The position numbers and the translations under genes were made by a program. From assembly GCA_903840385.1 (NCBI GenBank), contig CAIMFT010000158.1, positions 1 through 64,000 of the forward strand: a DNA stretch of 64,000 nt. Reading direction: 5' to 3'. Below are positions 9,647-17,252 of the stretch, in pieces. The notes below the pieces were generated by a model. The model ran no database searches. It worked only from the letters and a program-made list of their open reading frames with translations, and was not told the origin of the DNA. Within the stretch, counting starts at the first letter, position 1; each line of letters begins with the position of its first letter. The DNA is from an uncultured Holophagaceae bacterium (GTDB lineage Bacteria > Acidobacteriota > Holophagae > Holophagales > Holophagaceae).

Positions 9647-10489
9647 ATGAAAGACGGCACACTGCTCAGCATCGGGGATATCTGCTCTGAGACGGGTCTG
9701 ACTGTGGATGTGATTCGTGCCTGGGAGCGCCGCTATGGCTTCCCTGTGCCCCTGCGTCTGCCCTCGGGGCACCGGCGCTATACGGAGGCCGACTTGGCCA
9801 GGCTGCGCCTCATGGCCCAGGCCGTGTCCAATGGCCACCGGGCCAATCGGGTGGCGAAGGCGGAGGATGTCGGCCTGCGCCACATGATCCTCCCGGCCTC
9901 GAACCCCAACGTGGAAGCCCTGTTTACCCATGTGCTGGCCATGGACGGCGAGGCGGTCGGGGCCTGCCTGCGGGAGCACCTGCTGGTAGCGGAGTGGGAC
10001 GAGGTCCTCCGGGACCTGGTCGCCCCCCTGCTGGACCGGTTCAGTGTTGCCTGGGCCGATGGCCTCGTCGAGCCCCACCATGAGCACCTGCTGTCCGAGG
10101 TCCTGGAGGACTTCCTGCGCAACCTGCGGCGGGAGTACCACCCCCTGCCGGGGCGGGGCAAGGTCCTGCTCTGTACCCTGCCCGGAGAGCGGCACCGCCT
10201 GGGCCTGCTCATGGCCGCCATGGCCTACGCGGCCAATGGGGCGCGGACAAATGTGCTGGGACTGGACCTGCCCCTTGCCAGCATCGCCCATGCGGCCAAG
10301 GCCCTGGGGGTGGATCGGGTGGCGGTGTACATGTCCGTCCAGTCCTCGGGCGAGACCGTCCGGCGCATGCTCGATGACCTGCGGGCTCGCCTGCCGGAGG
10401 ACTGCCGGCTCCTGCTGGGGGGCAAGGGTGCGGCCCGCACCCGCAAGGTCAAGGGCGCTGAGAGGGTCGATGACCTGAACGTGGCCTAG
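9647..10489 (+). CDS. MerR-family regulator with B12-binding domain (CarH/LitR-like)
   Basis: N-terminal MerR HTH (LSIGDICSETGLTVDVIRAWERRYGFPVPLRLPSGHRRYTEADLARL); C-terminal WADGLVEPHHEH (W-x9-EH) and GERHRLG (ExHxxG). ATG 9647 preceded by GGAGG. Confidence 0.85.
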   Translation: MKDGTLLSIGDICSETGLTVDVIRAWERRYGFPVPLRLPSGHRRYTEADLARLRLMAQAVSNGHRANRVAKAEDVGLRHMILPASNPNVEALFTHVLAMDGEAVGACLREHLLVAEWDEVLRDLVAPLLDRFSVAWADGLVEPHHEHLLSEVLEDFLRNLRREYHPLPGRGKVLLCTLPGERHRLGLLMAAMAYAANGARTNVLGLDLPLASIAHAAKALGVDRVAVYMSVQSSGETVRRMLDDLRARLPEDCRLLLGGKGAARTRKVKGAERVDDLNVA

Positions 10490-10523
10490 CCCGCCGGGGG
10501 TCGAGTCTCGCTACCCTCGGTAC

Positions 10524-11306
10524 ATGGAACCCGCCACCCTCCGCGCTGTCATGGCCGTCCTCCGGAACCCGGAGAACGGCTGTCCCTGGGACCTGAAGCA
10601 GGACCACCAGAGCCTCGCCCGCTACCTCCGGGAGGAGGCTGCGGAGGTGCTGGAGGCCCTGGCGGCCCACCGCCCGGGCGACCCGGCCACGGAGGCCCAC
10701 CTCTGCGAAGAGCTGGGTGACCTCTGGCTGCAGGTCGCCTTCCATGCCCAGATGGCTGCGGACCGCGGTGCCTGGGACCTCCATGACGTGGAGCAGGGCG
10801 TGGTAGACAAGCTCGTGCGGCGGCATCCACACATCTTTGGCGAGACGGCGGTGGCGGGGGCTGAGGAGGTCCTCACCAGCTGGGCGGCCATCAAGCGCGA
10901 AGAAAAAGGTGAGGTGTCCGAGCCTCGCCTGCTGGCGAGCATCCCCGCCACCCTCTCGCCCCTGGACGAGGCCCTGGAGATCGGCCGGCGCTGCGCCAAG
11001 GTGGGCTTCGAGTGGCCCGACCTCGAAGGGGTGCTGGACAAGGTGAAGGAGGAGGTGGCTGAGCTGCAGGCCGAGTCCGATCCCGTGCGGGTGGAGGAGG
11101 AGTTCGGCGACGTGCTGTTCAGCCTCATGCAGTGGGCCCGCAAGAAGGGTGTGGACCCCGATGCCGCCCTGCGCAGCCAGATGCTGCGCTTCCGCACGCG
11201 GTTCGCGGCCGTTGAGGACGACGCCCGGGCCAATGGCGGCTGGGAAGCCCGCACCCTCGACCAGATGGAGGCCGCCTGGCAGGCCGCCAAGCGGCGCAGC
11301 GGCTGA
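10524..11306 (+). CDS. mazG: Nucleoside triphosphate pyrophosphohydrolase MazG
   Basis: CPWDLKQDHQSLARYLREEAAEVLEAL, EELGDLWLQVAFHAQMA, EEFGDVLFSLMQWARK. Confidence 0.93.
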   Translation: MEPATLRAVMAVLRNPENGCPWDLKQDHQSLARYLREEAAEVLEALAAHRPGDPATEAHLCEELGDLWLQVAFHAQMAADRGAWDLHDVEQGVVDKLVRRHPHIFGETAVAGAEEVLTSWAAIKREEKGEVSEPRLLASIPATLSPLDEALEIGRRCAKVGFEWPDLEGVLDKVKEEVAELQAESDPVRVEEEFGDVLFSLMQWARKKGVDPDAALRSQMLRFRTRFAAVEDDARANGGWEARTLDQMEAAWQAAKRRSG

Positions 11307-11309
11307 TTC

Positions 11310-12419
11310 CTACCCCTTGCCCTGGGCCTTCATTTCCACCAGGCGCTTGGCCTCGCGGCGGAGCAGGTCGGCCACGTTCCGGTCCTTCATCAGCAGCTTG
11401 AGGTCGCTCTCGAACAGCCGCTTGAAGTGAGTCATGGCCACGGGCAGCGGCGTGCGCGGGTTGAGGACCAAGGACTTGGTGATGGGGTACTTCTTCATCC
11501 ACTCCCGGCTGTTGGAGATGATGCGGAGGACCTCTTCGTTGATGGTGCGCATCTGGGCGATGTGCGCCACCTCTCCCTCGGTGATGCGGCCATTGCGGAG
11601 GACGTTGACCTGCACCAGGCGGTTGGCTTCGCGGATCAGGAGGGTGCGCTCCTCCTTCCCGCCCTTGATGGCCAGCATGATCTTCTGGTTGGTGCTGAGG
11701 CGGGCCACCCGCTGGGTGATGGTGAGGTTGATCTCCTGGCCATCGTCGCCCAGGGGTGGTCGCAGCGCCAGCAGGCGCCGCTCGGCCGCCATCTCTTCGG
11801 TCTCGTACTCAGCCTCGGCCTCCTCCGGCGTGGGGGTCATGGGCAGGGGCAGCTCCGCCCAGGCCCGGTCCAGGCGGCCGGCTTCCACCTCGGCGATGAT
11901 CTCGAGGCGCTCCCGCTTGACCTCTTCCGGGATGAGGCGCAGCACCTCGAAGCGGAACTCATTGATGCGCCGCTTGATGGTGTAGTCGCCCTCGGGGTGC
12001 TCCTCCAGCAGGTCAAGGATGAGGGGGCGCTCCATCCACAGCACCTGGTTGTTGACCACGATCTCCAGCACGCTCCCCGGCAGGCTGGGAATGGAGGCCT
12101 CGACGATCGCAGCCGTCAGACCCGGGTTCAGCAGCGCCATCTCGAGGACGGCCGGCTCTGGCCGGTGGCACAGGATGAGCTGTAGGGGCGCCGGCGGCTG
12201 GATGGGCTGATCCAGGAGCCCGGACAGGAGAGACTCAGGCAGGGTCTGCAGGGTCTCCACGGCCGCCTTAGCCTGCGAGGTTCCGGAGAGAGCGGCGTGG
12301 GCCAGGGCCTGCAGCAGGTCCGGGGTGGGGACCGGCAGGCGCCCCCCCACCAGGGCCTGGGCGATGGGTTCCGGGAGGCTGCCCTGGAGGTAGCGGTCAA
12401 CGAAGGGATGCAGGCTCAT
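11310..12419 (-). CDS. Conserved hypothetical protein (helical-repeat-like)
   Basis: 369-aa ORF overlapping upstream gene by 4 bp; C-terminus ITKSLVLNPRTPLPVAMTHFKRLFESDLKLLMKDRNVADLLRREAKRLV; no family assigned. Confidence 0.75.
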   Translation of the reverse strand: MSLHPFVDRYLQGSLPEPIAQALVGGRLPVPTPDLLQALAHAALSGTSQAKAAVETLQTLPESLLSGLLDQPIQPPAPLQLILCHRPEPAVLEMALLNPGLTAAIVEASIPSLPGSVLEIVVNNQVLWMERPLILDLLEEHPEGDYTIKRRINEFRFEVLRLIPEEVKRERLEIIAEVEAGRLDRAWAELPLPMTPTPEEAEAEYETEEMAAERRLLALRPPLGDDGQEINLTITQRVARLSTNQKIMLAIKGGKEERTLLIREANRLVQVNVLRNGRITEGEVAHIAQMRTINEEVLRIISNSREWMKKYPITKSLVLNPRTPLPVAMTHFKRLFESDLKLLMKDRNVADLLRREAKRLVEMKAQGKG

Positions 12420-13240
12420 GGGGCTTCGTCCTCGTCATCCGGAACCGGGGGCTCGTCCGGCGCTGGCGTGGGTGCTGGTCGCAGCCACCGGCCTTCGGCA
12501 TCGAAGCGACCCGTCCAGGGCTCCCCCTCGTGCTGGCCATGGCGGATCCGCCGTCCGGCCACATCGAGGAAGGCCACGCCAGCGTTGGCGAGGGTGACCA
12601 CGAAGGCACCCTTCACCCGGAGGCGCAGGGGATCGGACACCTGGAGGGTCTTGTCCAGGGGCGGCAGGCCCCCTTCCAGGAACTCGATGTGCACGCCGCA
12701 GGCATCCATGGCCCGGAGGGTCAGCAGGGCCCCCTGGTCGTTCAGGGGGGCCTCCGGCAGGTACTCGCCCAGCACCGGATAGGGCGAGGCCGTGGGCTGG
12801 GGCGGGGGCGGCAAGGCTGGGCGGCCCATGGCCAGGGTGCGGGCCGGGGTGGGCCGGCGGCCCAGGGAGGGGCCCGGCACCACCAGCCAGAGGCCGATGG
12901 CCACGGAGGCCACCATCAGCCCGACCTGCACGAGGTGCTCCTGGCGCTCCCGGCGGGGGTCCGGTGGGGGCGGGGGCTCCGGGGCACCGGGCACCACCCG
13001 GTAGGAGCTGGTTCCGAAGTCAATGGTGGTGCCGAGGCGTTCGGCCATCTGGCGCGCCAGGGGGCGGATCCGCCCCGGGGGGATCAGCTCCCAGGCATCG
13101 TCCTCGATGGCCACCACATGGCGGAGGGGCAGGCTGAGGTCCTGGGCCAGCTCTTCCCGGGTGAGTTTCCGGGCTTCCCGGGCCTGCCGGAGCAGGGTCC
13201 CCATGGAGGGCTGGGGGTCCTGGAGGGGGACCTCGCTCAT
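12416..13240 (-). CDS. RodZ-like protein: N-terminal HTH, single TM segment, C-terminal domain
   Basis: MSEVPLQDPQPSMGTLLRQAREARKLTREELAQDLSLPLRHVVAIEDDAWELIPP HTH plus VGLMVASVAIGLWLVVPG TM; start at 13240 overlaps upstream stop by 4 bp. Confidence 0.75.
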   Translation of the reverse strand: MSEVPLQDPQPSMGTLLRQAREARKLTREELAQDLSLPLRHVVAIEDDAWELIPPGRIRPLARQMAERLGTTIDFGTSSYRVVPGAPEPPPPPDPRRERQEHLVQVGLMVASVAIGLWLVVPGPSLGRRPTPARTLAMGRPALPPPPQPTASPYPVLGEYLPEAPLNDQGALLTLRAMDACGVHIEFLEGGLPPLDKTLQVSDPLRLRVKGAFVVTLANAGVAFLDVAGRRIRHGQHEGEPWTGRFDAEGRWLRPAPTPAPDEPPVPDDEDEAP

Positions 13241-14208
13241 GGGGCCCACCCCACAGGCACATCGCGGAGGACCTTGGCCAGCTGCTCCCGGCGCTCGCTG
13301 CGGCTGAGGCGGCGGTCGTCCAGGCTGCCCCGGTGGGCCAGGGTGTCTGCCAGGGTCTGCTGCAGGTCGTCTGGTGTGACGAAGCCTCGCCCGGCCAGCC
13401 AGGCCTCGGCCTGAGCCAGGCCCAGCCAGTGCTTGGCCGCCCGGGTGGAGCAGAACGCCCCGCTGGCCCGGACCCGCTCCACCACGCGCTCCACGTAGTC
13501 CAGCACGGCGTCCCCGGTGGTCACGCCCCGCACGCCCGCCCGGGCCTGGCGCCACCCCTCCAGGGGCATGGCCGGGACGAGGGTGTCCAGACGGCCGGCA
13601 CCGGCCTCCTCCTTGAGGATGCGGCGCTCGGCGGCCCGGTCTGGGTAGCCCAGGTGGACGGTACAGGAGAAGCGATCCAGCTGGCTCTCAGGCAAGGGGA
13701 AGGTGCCGGCGTGATCCAGCGGGTTCTGGGTGGCAACCACGAAGAACGGCTCAGGCAGGGCATGGGTGCTGCGGTCCAGGGTGACCTGTCCCTCTACCAT
13801 GGCCTCCATCATGGCGCTCTGGGTCTTGGGGCCGATGCGGTTCAGCTCGTCCAGCAGGAGCACATGGCAGAAGATGGGGCCCGGCTGGAAGCGGAAGGTC
13901 TGGGCCTGGGCATCCCAGAGGTGGACGCCCAGGAGGTCAGAGGGCAGCAGGTCGTTGGTGCCCTGGACCCGCTGGAAGGTGCCGCCCAGGATGCGGGACA
14001 GTCCCTTCGCGAGGGTGGTCTTGCCCACGCCCGGCAGGTCCTCCAGCAGCACGTGGCCCCCGGCCAGCATGGCGGCAAAGGCCCGACGCACCTGGGCATC
14101 CTTCCCCACCACCACGCCCTGGAGCGCCGCCAGCCCGGCCTGGGCGGCACGGCGCACCGACTCAGGGGCGGGGACTGCGGGAAGGGGGTGCTGGGACAGC
14201 TCGGTCAT
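13237..14208 (-). CDS. MoxR-family AAA+ ATPase
   Basis: LLEDLPGVGKTTLAKGLSRIL Walker A; FCHVLLLDELNRIGPKTQSAMMEAMVEGQVT; FVVATQNPLDHAGTFPLPESQLDRF. Confidence 0.92.
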   Translation of the reverse strand: MTELSQHPLPAVPAPESVRRAAQAGLAALQGVVVGKDAQVRRAFAAMLAGGHVLLEDLPGVGKTTLAKGLSRILGGTFQRVQGTNDLLPSDLLGVHLWDAQAQTFRFQPGPIFCHVLLLDELNRIGPKTQSAMMEAMVEGQVTLDRSTHALPEPFFVVATQNPLDHAGTFPLPESQLDRFSCTVHLGYPDRAAERRILKEEAGAGRLDTLVPAMPLEGWRQARAGVRGVTTGDAVLDYVERVVERVRASGAFCSTRAAKHWLGLAQAEAWLAGRGFVTPDDLQQTLADTLAHRGSLDDRRLSRSERREQLAKVLRDVPVGWAP

Positions 14209-15458
14209 GGGGTCATCCCAGTGGGTGGGGCAGACCCATCTTCCAAAGGGATGCCCTGGTCCCGCAAGCGCTGAGTGAGGACTCGCAGGCTCACGCCCAG
14301 GTGCTCGGCGGTGCGGGGCAGGCTGCCCCGGGCCTGGAGCAGGGCCCGCTGCAGCAGGTCCCGCTCGGCACTGTGGGCGATGGTGCGGAGCATGGCCTCC
14401 AGGGACCCCGCCTCGGGCCAGGGCAGACAGAGGGGCCGGTTCTCCAGGCCCAGGTCCGGGAAGCCACGGATGGCCGGGCTCGGGCTGGCGAGGAGGGTCC
14501 GCTCGACGACCTCTTCCAGCTCCTGGACATTGCCGGGCCAGCGGTGGTCCAGCAGCTGCCGCTCGGCAGCCCGCTCCAGCCAGGGGGCGGTGCGGCCCAG
14601 GCGCCGGGCGCCCCGCTCCAGGAGGAGGCGGGCCAGGGCCAGGATGTCCTCCCGGCGGTCCCGCAGGGGCGGCACCCGCAGCTCAAGGGCATCGAGGCGA
14701 TGGGCGAGCTCAGGGGGCAGCGCGGCATCCGAAGCGATGCCGCCCATCCAGGTCAGGGCCTGGCCCGCCGGGGAGGCCATGGCCTGGGCCAGCGGCGCGG
14801 TGGCCTGGGCGGAGAGGTGCTCCAGGCCCGCCAGATAGAGACTCCCCCCCCGGAGCAGCTCCAGGAGGATGGGGTCAGGACCGGCCGGCCCCAGCTCCGA
14901 GGCGGGTAGCGAGCGGAAGGGCAGGGCCGGGTGGCGGAGGGTGTGGAGGCGGCGAGCCGAGCGGGCCCGGCCCGCCCCCTGGTCGCCTCGGATGAGCACC
15001 GGCAGGGTGGTGCTGGCGGCCTTCCCCAGGGCCTTGTCCAGGGCCTTCATGGGGCCACTGTGGGCCACCCAGAGCTCCGCGGGGTCCGGCGGCGGCGCCC
15101 CCACCAGGGCCCCCAGGCGCTCCAGCAGGGCCAGGAAGGCGTCAAGGTCAAAAGGCTTGGCCAGGAAATCGTCGGCCCCCAGGCGCATGGCCTCCACGAT
15201 GTCCCGGGGCTCGGCAAAGGCCGACATGAGCACCACCCGCAGGGACGGCTGCAACTGCCGGGCGCGCCGGATGAGCTCGAGGCCACTCATGCCCGGCAGG
15301 CGGAGGTCGGTGACCATCAGCTGGACCGGGTCTGCCTCGAGCAGACGCAGCGCCTCCAGGGGATCGGCTGCGGCCGCCACCGTCCACGCAGACCCTTCCA
15401 GCGCCTGGGCCAGGAGGCGGCGGAAGCTGTCCTTGTCCTCGACCAGCAGAAGGCGCAT
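14205..15458 (-). CDS. NtrC-like response regulator with degenerate AAA+ domain and Fis-type HTH
   Basis: Receiver MRLLLVEDKDSF...VTDLRLPGMSGLEL...LAKPFD; AAA remnant WPGNVQELEEVVERTLL; C-terminal Fis-like HTH; Walker A reads GDQGAGRA, no GAFTGA. Confidence 0.82.
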   Translation of the reverse strand: MRLLLVEDKDSFRRLLAQALEGSAWTVAAAADPLEALRLLEADPVQLMVTDLRLPGMSGLELIRRARQLQPSLRVVLMSAFAEPRDIVEAMRLGADDFLAKPFDLDAFLALLERLGALVGAPPPDPAELWVAHSGPMKALDKALGKAASTTLPVLIRGDQGAGRARSARRLHTLRHPALPFRSLPASELGPAGPDPILLELLRGGSLYLAGLEHLSAQATAPLAQAMASPAGQALTWMGGIASDAALPPELAHRLDALELRVPPLRDRREDILALARLLLERGARRLGRTAPWLERAAERQLLDHRWPGNVQELEEVVERTLLASPSPAIRGFPDLGLENRPLCLPWPEAGSLEAMLRTIAHSAERDLLQRALLQARGSLPRTAEHLGVSLRVLTQRLRDQGIPLEDGSAPPTGMTP

Positions 15459-15466
15459 GTATTAAA

Positions 15467-15526
15467 GCTATCAGCTGTCGGCGGTCGGCTGTCAGGTGTT
15501 GGCTGTCAGCTATCAGCTATCGGCTA
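15467..15526. repeat. Heptanucleotide tandem repeat (about 8.5 units)
   Basis: GCTATCA GCTGTCG GCGGTCG GCTGTCA GGTGTTG GCTGTCA GCTATCA GCTATCG GCTA. Confidence 0.85.
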
Positions 15527-15620
15527 AAGCTCCCGCAACGATCGGGCAAGCCTAGCCTCGGCGATCTTGGCATTAGCTGGCCGGTTCCAGAGCGGCCCCT
15601 CAATCCCGCCGAGCCCATCT

Positions 15621-15654
15621 TGGCTGATAGCTGACAGCTGACAGCCGATAGCCC
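15621..15654. repeat. Second heptamer array in inverted orientation
   Basis: TGGCTGA TAGCTGA CAGCTGA CAGCCGA TAGC (reverse complement of the 15467-15526 units). Confidence 0.8.
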
Positions 15655-15668
15655 CTAACAGCGGGCTC

Positions 15669-17045
15669 TCAGCCATCCGCTGGCAGTCCGCCACAACCCT
15701 CAATAAACCGTCGGCTCTGGGCCTCCGCCTGGGCGTCGAAGAGGTCCGCGCCGGCTACCAGCTGCAGGCCGGCTTGCCGGGCCCAGAGGGCGAAGGCGGT
15801 ATCCTCTTTGTAGATCCACTCCACGGCCCAGTGGGCGGTGGTGCGGGCTGCGGCCAGGAGCTCGGGGAAGGGGGCCGGATCTTCCGCAGCCATGCCCAGG
15901 CTGGTGGCCTGCACCAGGCCTACAGGGCCAAAGGCCGCCACGGTCTCGGGAGCAAGGGCGGTGCGGCGGGAGGCCTGCAGGACCGTGCGTCCGGCGGCTT
16001 CCAGGAGGGTGCGGGTGGTGCGGCCCACCCCGCCATCCCCCAGGACCAGCACCGGTCCGGGTTCCAGGTCAGCCAGGGCCGCCTGGAAGGCCTCGGCATC
16101 GGTGTTGGCGCCCTGCCAGGGCGCGCCGGGCGTGCGCCGCCAGAGCGTGTTCAGGGGGCCTTCCAGTCCGAGGGCCTGGGGCAGGGCGAGCTTCAGGGGG
16201 GCCGTGATGCTGAGCCCCAGAACCCCGAGGGCCTCCAGGGCTGCCACGGCCTCCTGGGCATCGCCGGAGAGCAGGGGCAGGTAGATCAGGTCCTTCAGGG
16301 CCCGCTGGAAGCGGGGATTGTGGAAGGCCGGGCCCCGGGAGTGCAGGACGGGATCGCCGATGACGCCGCAGAGGCTGAAGCCCCCGTGAAGACGGGAGCA
16401 GCGCCACTCCCGGAGCAGGGCGAGGGGCAGCTGTCCCGGTGCGGCCGGGGGCCCATCGTCCGGCGCGGCGTAGGTGAAGGCGCCGCCCCAGGCGGCTTGC
16501 AGGGCACGGGTAGCCAGGCCCTTGGGTCCCATAAGGAAGGCGGCGAGGGGGATGCCGCGATCCCGGGCCCAGGCCAGCGGCCCCCGCAGGCGGCCCCCAT
16601 CGGCCAGGCTGCCGGCCCAGCCCACCCACTTGAAGGCCTCGCCCTCGGGCAGGTTCTGCAGGCGGTCCTCCAGGTCGAAGACGCCGGGGGCGACATGCAC
16701 AGAGCGGAGCAGACGCAGGTAGGTGCGGGCGGTCTGGAGCTCGGGAGGAATGGGCAGATCCCACTCCAGGTCCAGCCACTGGGGCTTGCCCTTGAGAGCC
16801 TGCACCAGGCGGGCAATGCGGCCGGCCTCATCGGCATCGGGCCAGCGCCCCCCTTCGGAGACCCGGCGACAGGTGACCAGGCAGTGCCGCCGCAGGGCGT
16901 CCACCATGGCCTCGGGATCCAGGTCGGGGAACAGGTCCAGGCGCAGCTCCGGCAGGGCATCATCGCCCAGGCTGCGGGCGCAGGCCAGGGCATCCTCCCA
17001 GGTGGGGTGCGTGAGGGTGACCAGGTGGAAGGGGAGGGTGTTCAA
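15669..17045 (-). CDS. aroDE: Bifunctional 3-dehydroquinate dehydratase (type I) / shikimate dehydrogenase
   Basis: N-terminal DHQase-like (LPELRLDLFPDLD, CRRVSEGGRW, LEWDLP, AFKWVGWA); C-terminal AroE (CGVIGDPVLHSRGPAFHN, LGLSITAPLK, NTDAEAF, VLGDGGVGRTT). Confidence 0.88.
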   Translation of the reverse strand: MNTLPFHLVTLTHPTWEDALACARSLGDDALPELRLDLFPDLDPEAMVDALRRHCLVTCRRVSEGGRWPDADEAGRIARLVQALKGKPQWLDLEWDLPIPPELQTARTYLRLLRSVHVAPGVFDLEDRLQNLPEGEAFKWVGWAGSLADGGRLRGPLAWARDRGIPLAAFLMGPKGLATRALQAAWGGAFTYAAPDDGPPAAPGQLPLALLREWRCSRLHGGFSLCGVIGDPVLHSRGPAFHNPRFQRALKDLIYLPLLSGDAQEAVAALEALGVLGLSITAPLKLALPQALGLEGPLNTLWRRTPGAPWQGANTDAEAFQAALADLEPGPVLVLGDGGVGRTTRTLLEAAGRTVLQASRRTALAPETVAAFGPVGLVQATSLGMAAEDPAPFPELLAAARTTAHWAVEWIYKEDTAFALWARQAGLQLVAGADLFDAQAEAQSRRFIEGCGGLPADG

Positions 17046-17200
17046 GGGGGCATCCGGCTAAGGTCATCCTACCCGAATACGCTGGAATCCAGGACAGGTG
17101 CGGCTCCGCGAGTCTCGGCTGAGCGAATGAGCAGCGGGGACAGCTAGCAGCAAAGCAAACCGCAGATGACGCAGATTTCGCCGATGGCCAGTCGTCCAAG

Positions 17201-17242
17201 CACAGAAAAAAGCCCCACCACTCAGTGGGGCTTTTTTCTGTG
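17201..17242. terminator. Bidirectional terminator
   Basis: CACAGAAAAAAGCCCCAC-CACTCA-GTGGGGCTTTTTTCTGTG. Confidence 0.9.
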
Positions 17243-17252
17243 CGGCGGTTGA

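Noticed and set aside
15467-15654. Possible CRISPR array
   Set aside because: Units are 7-bp tandem repeats without unique spacers, and no cas genes are nearby.
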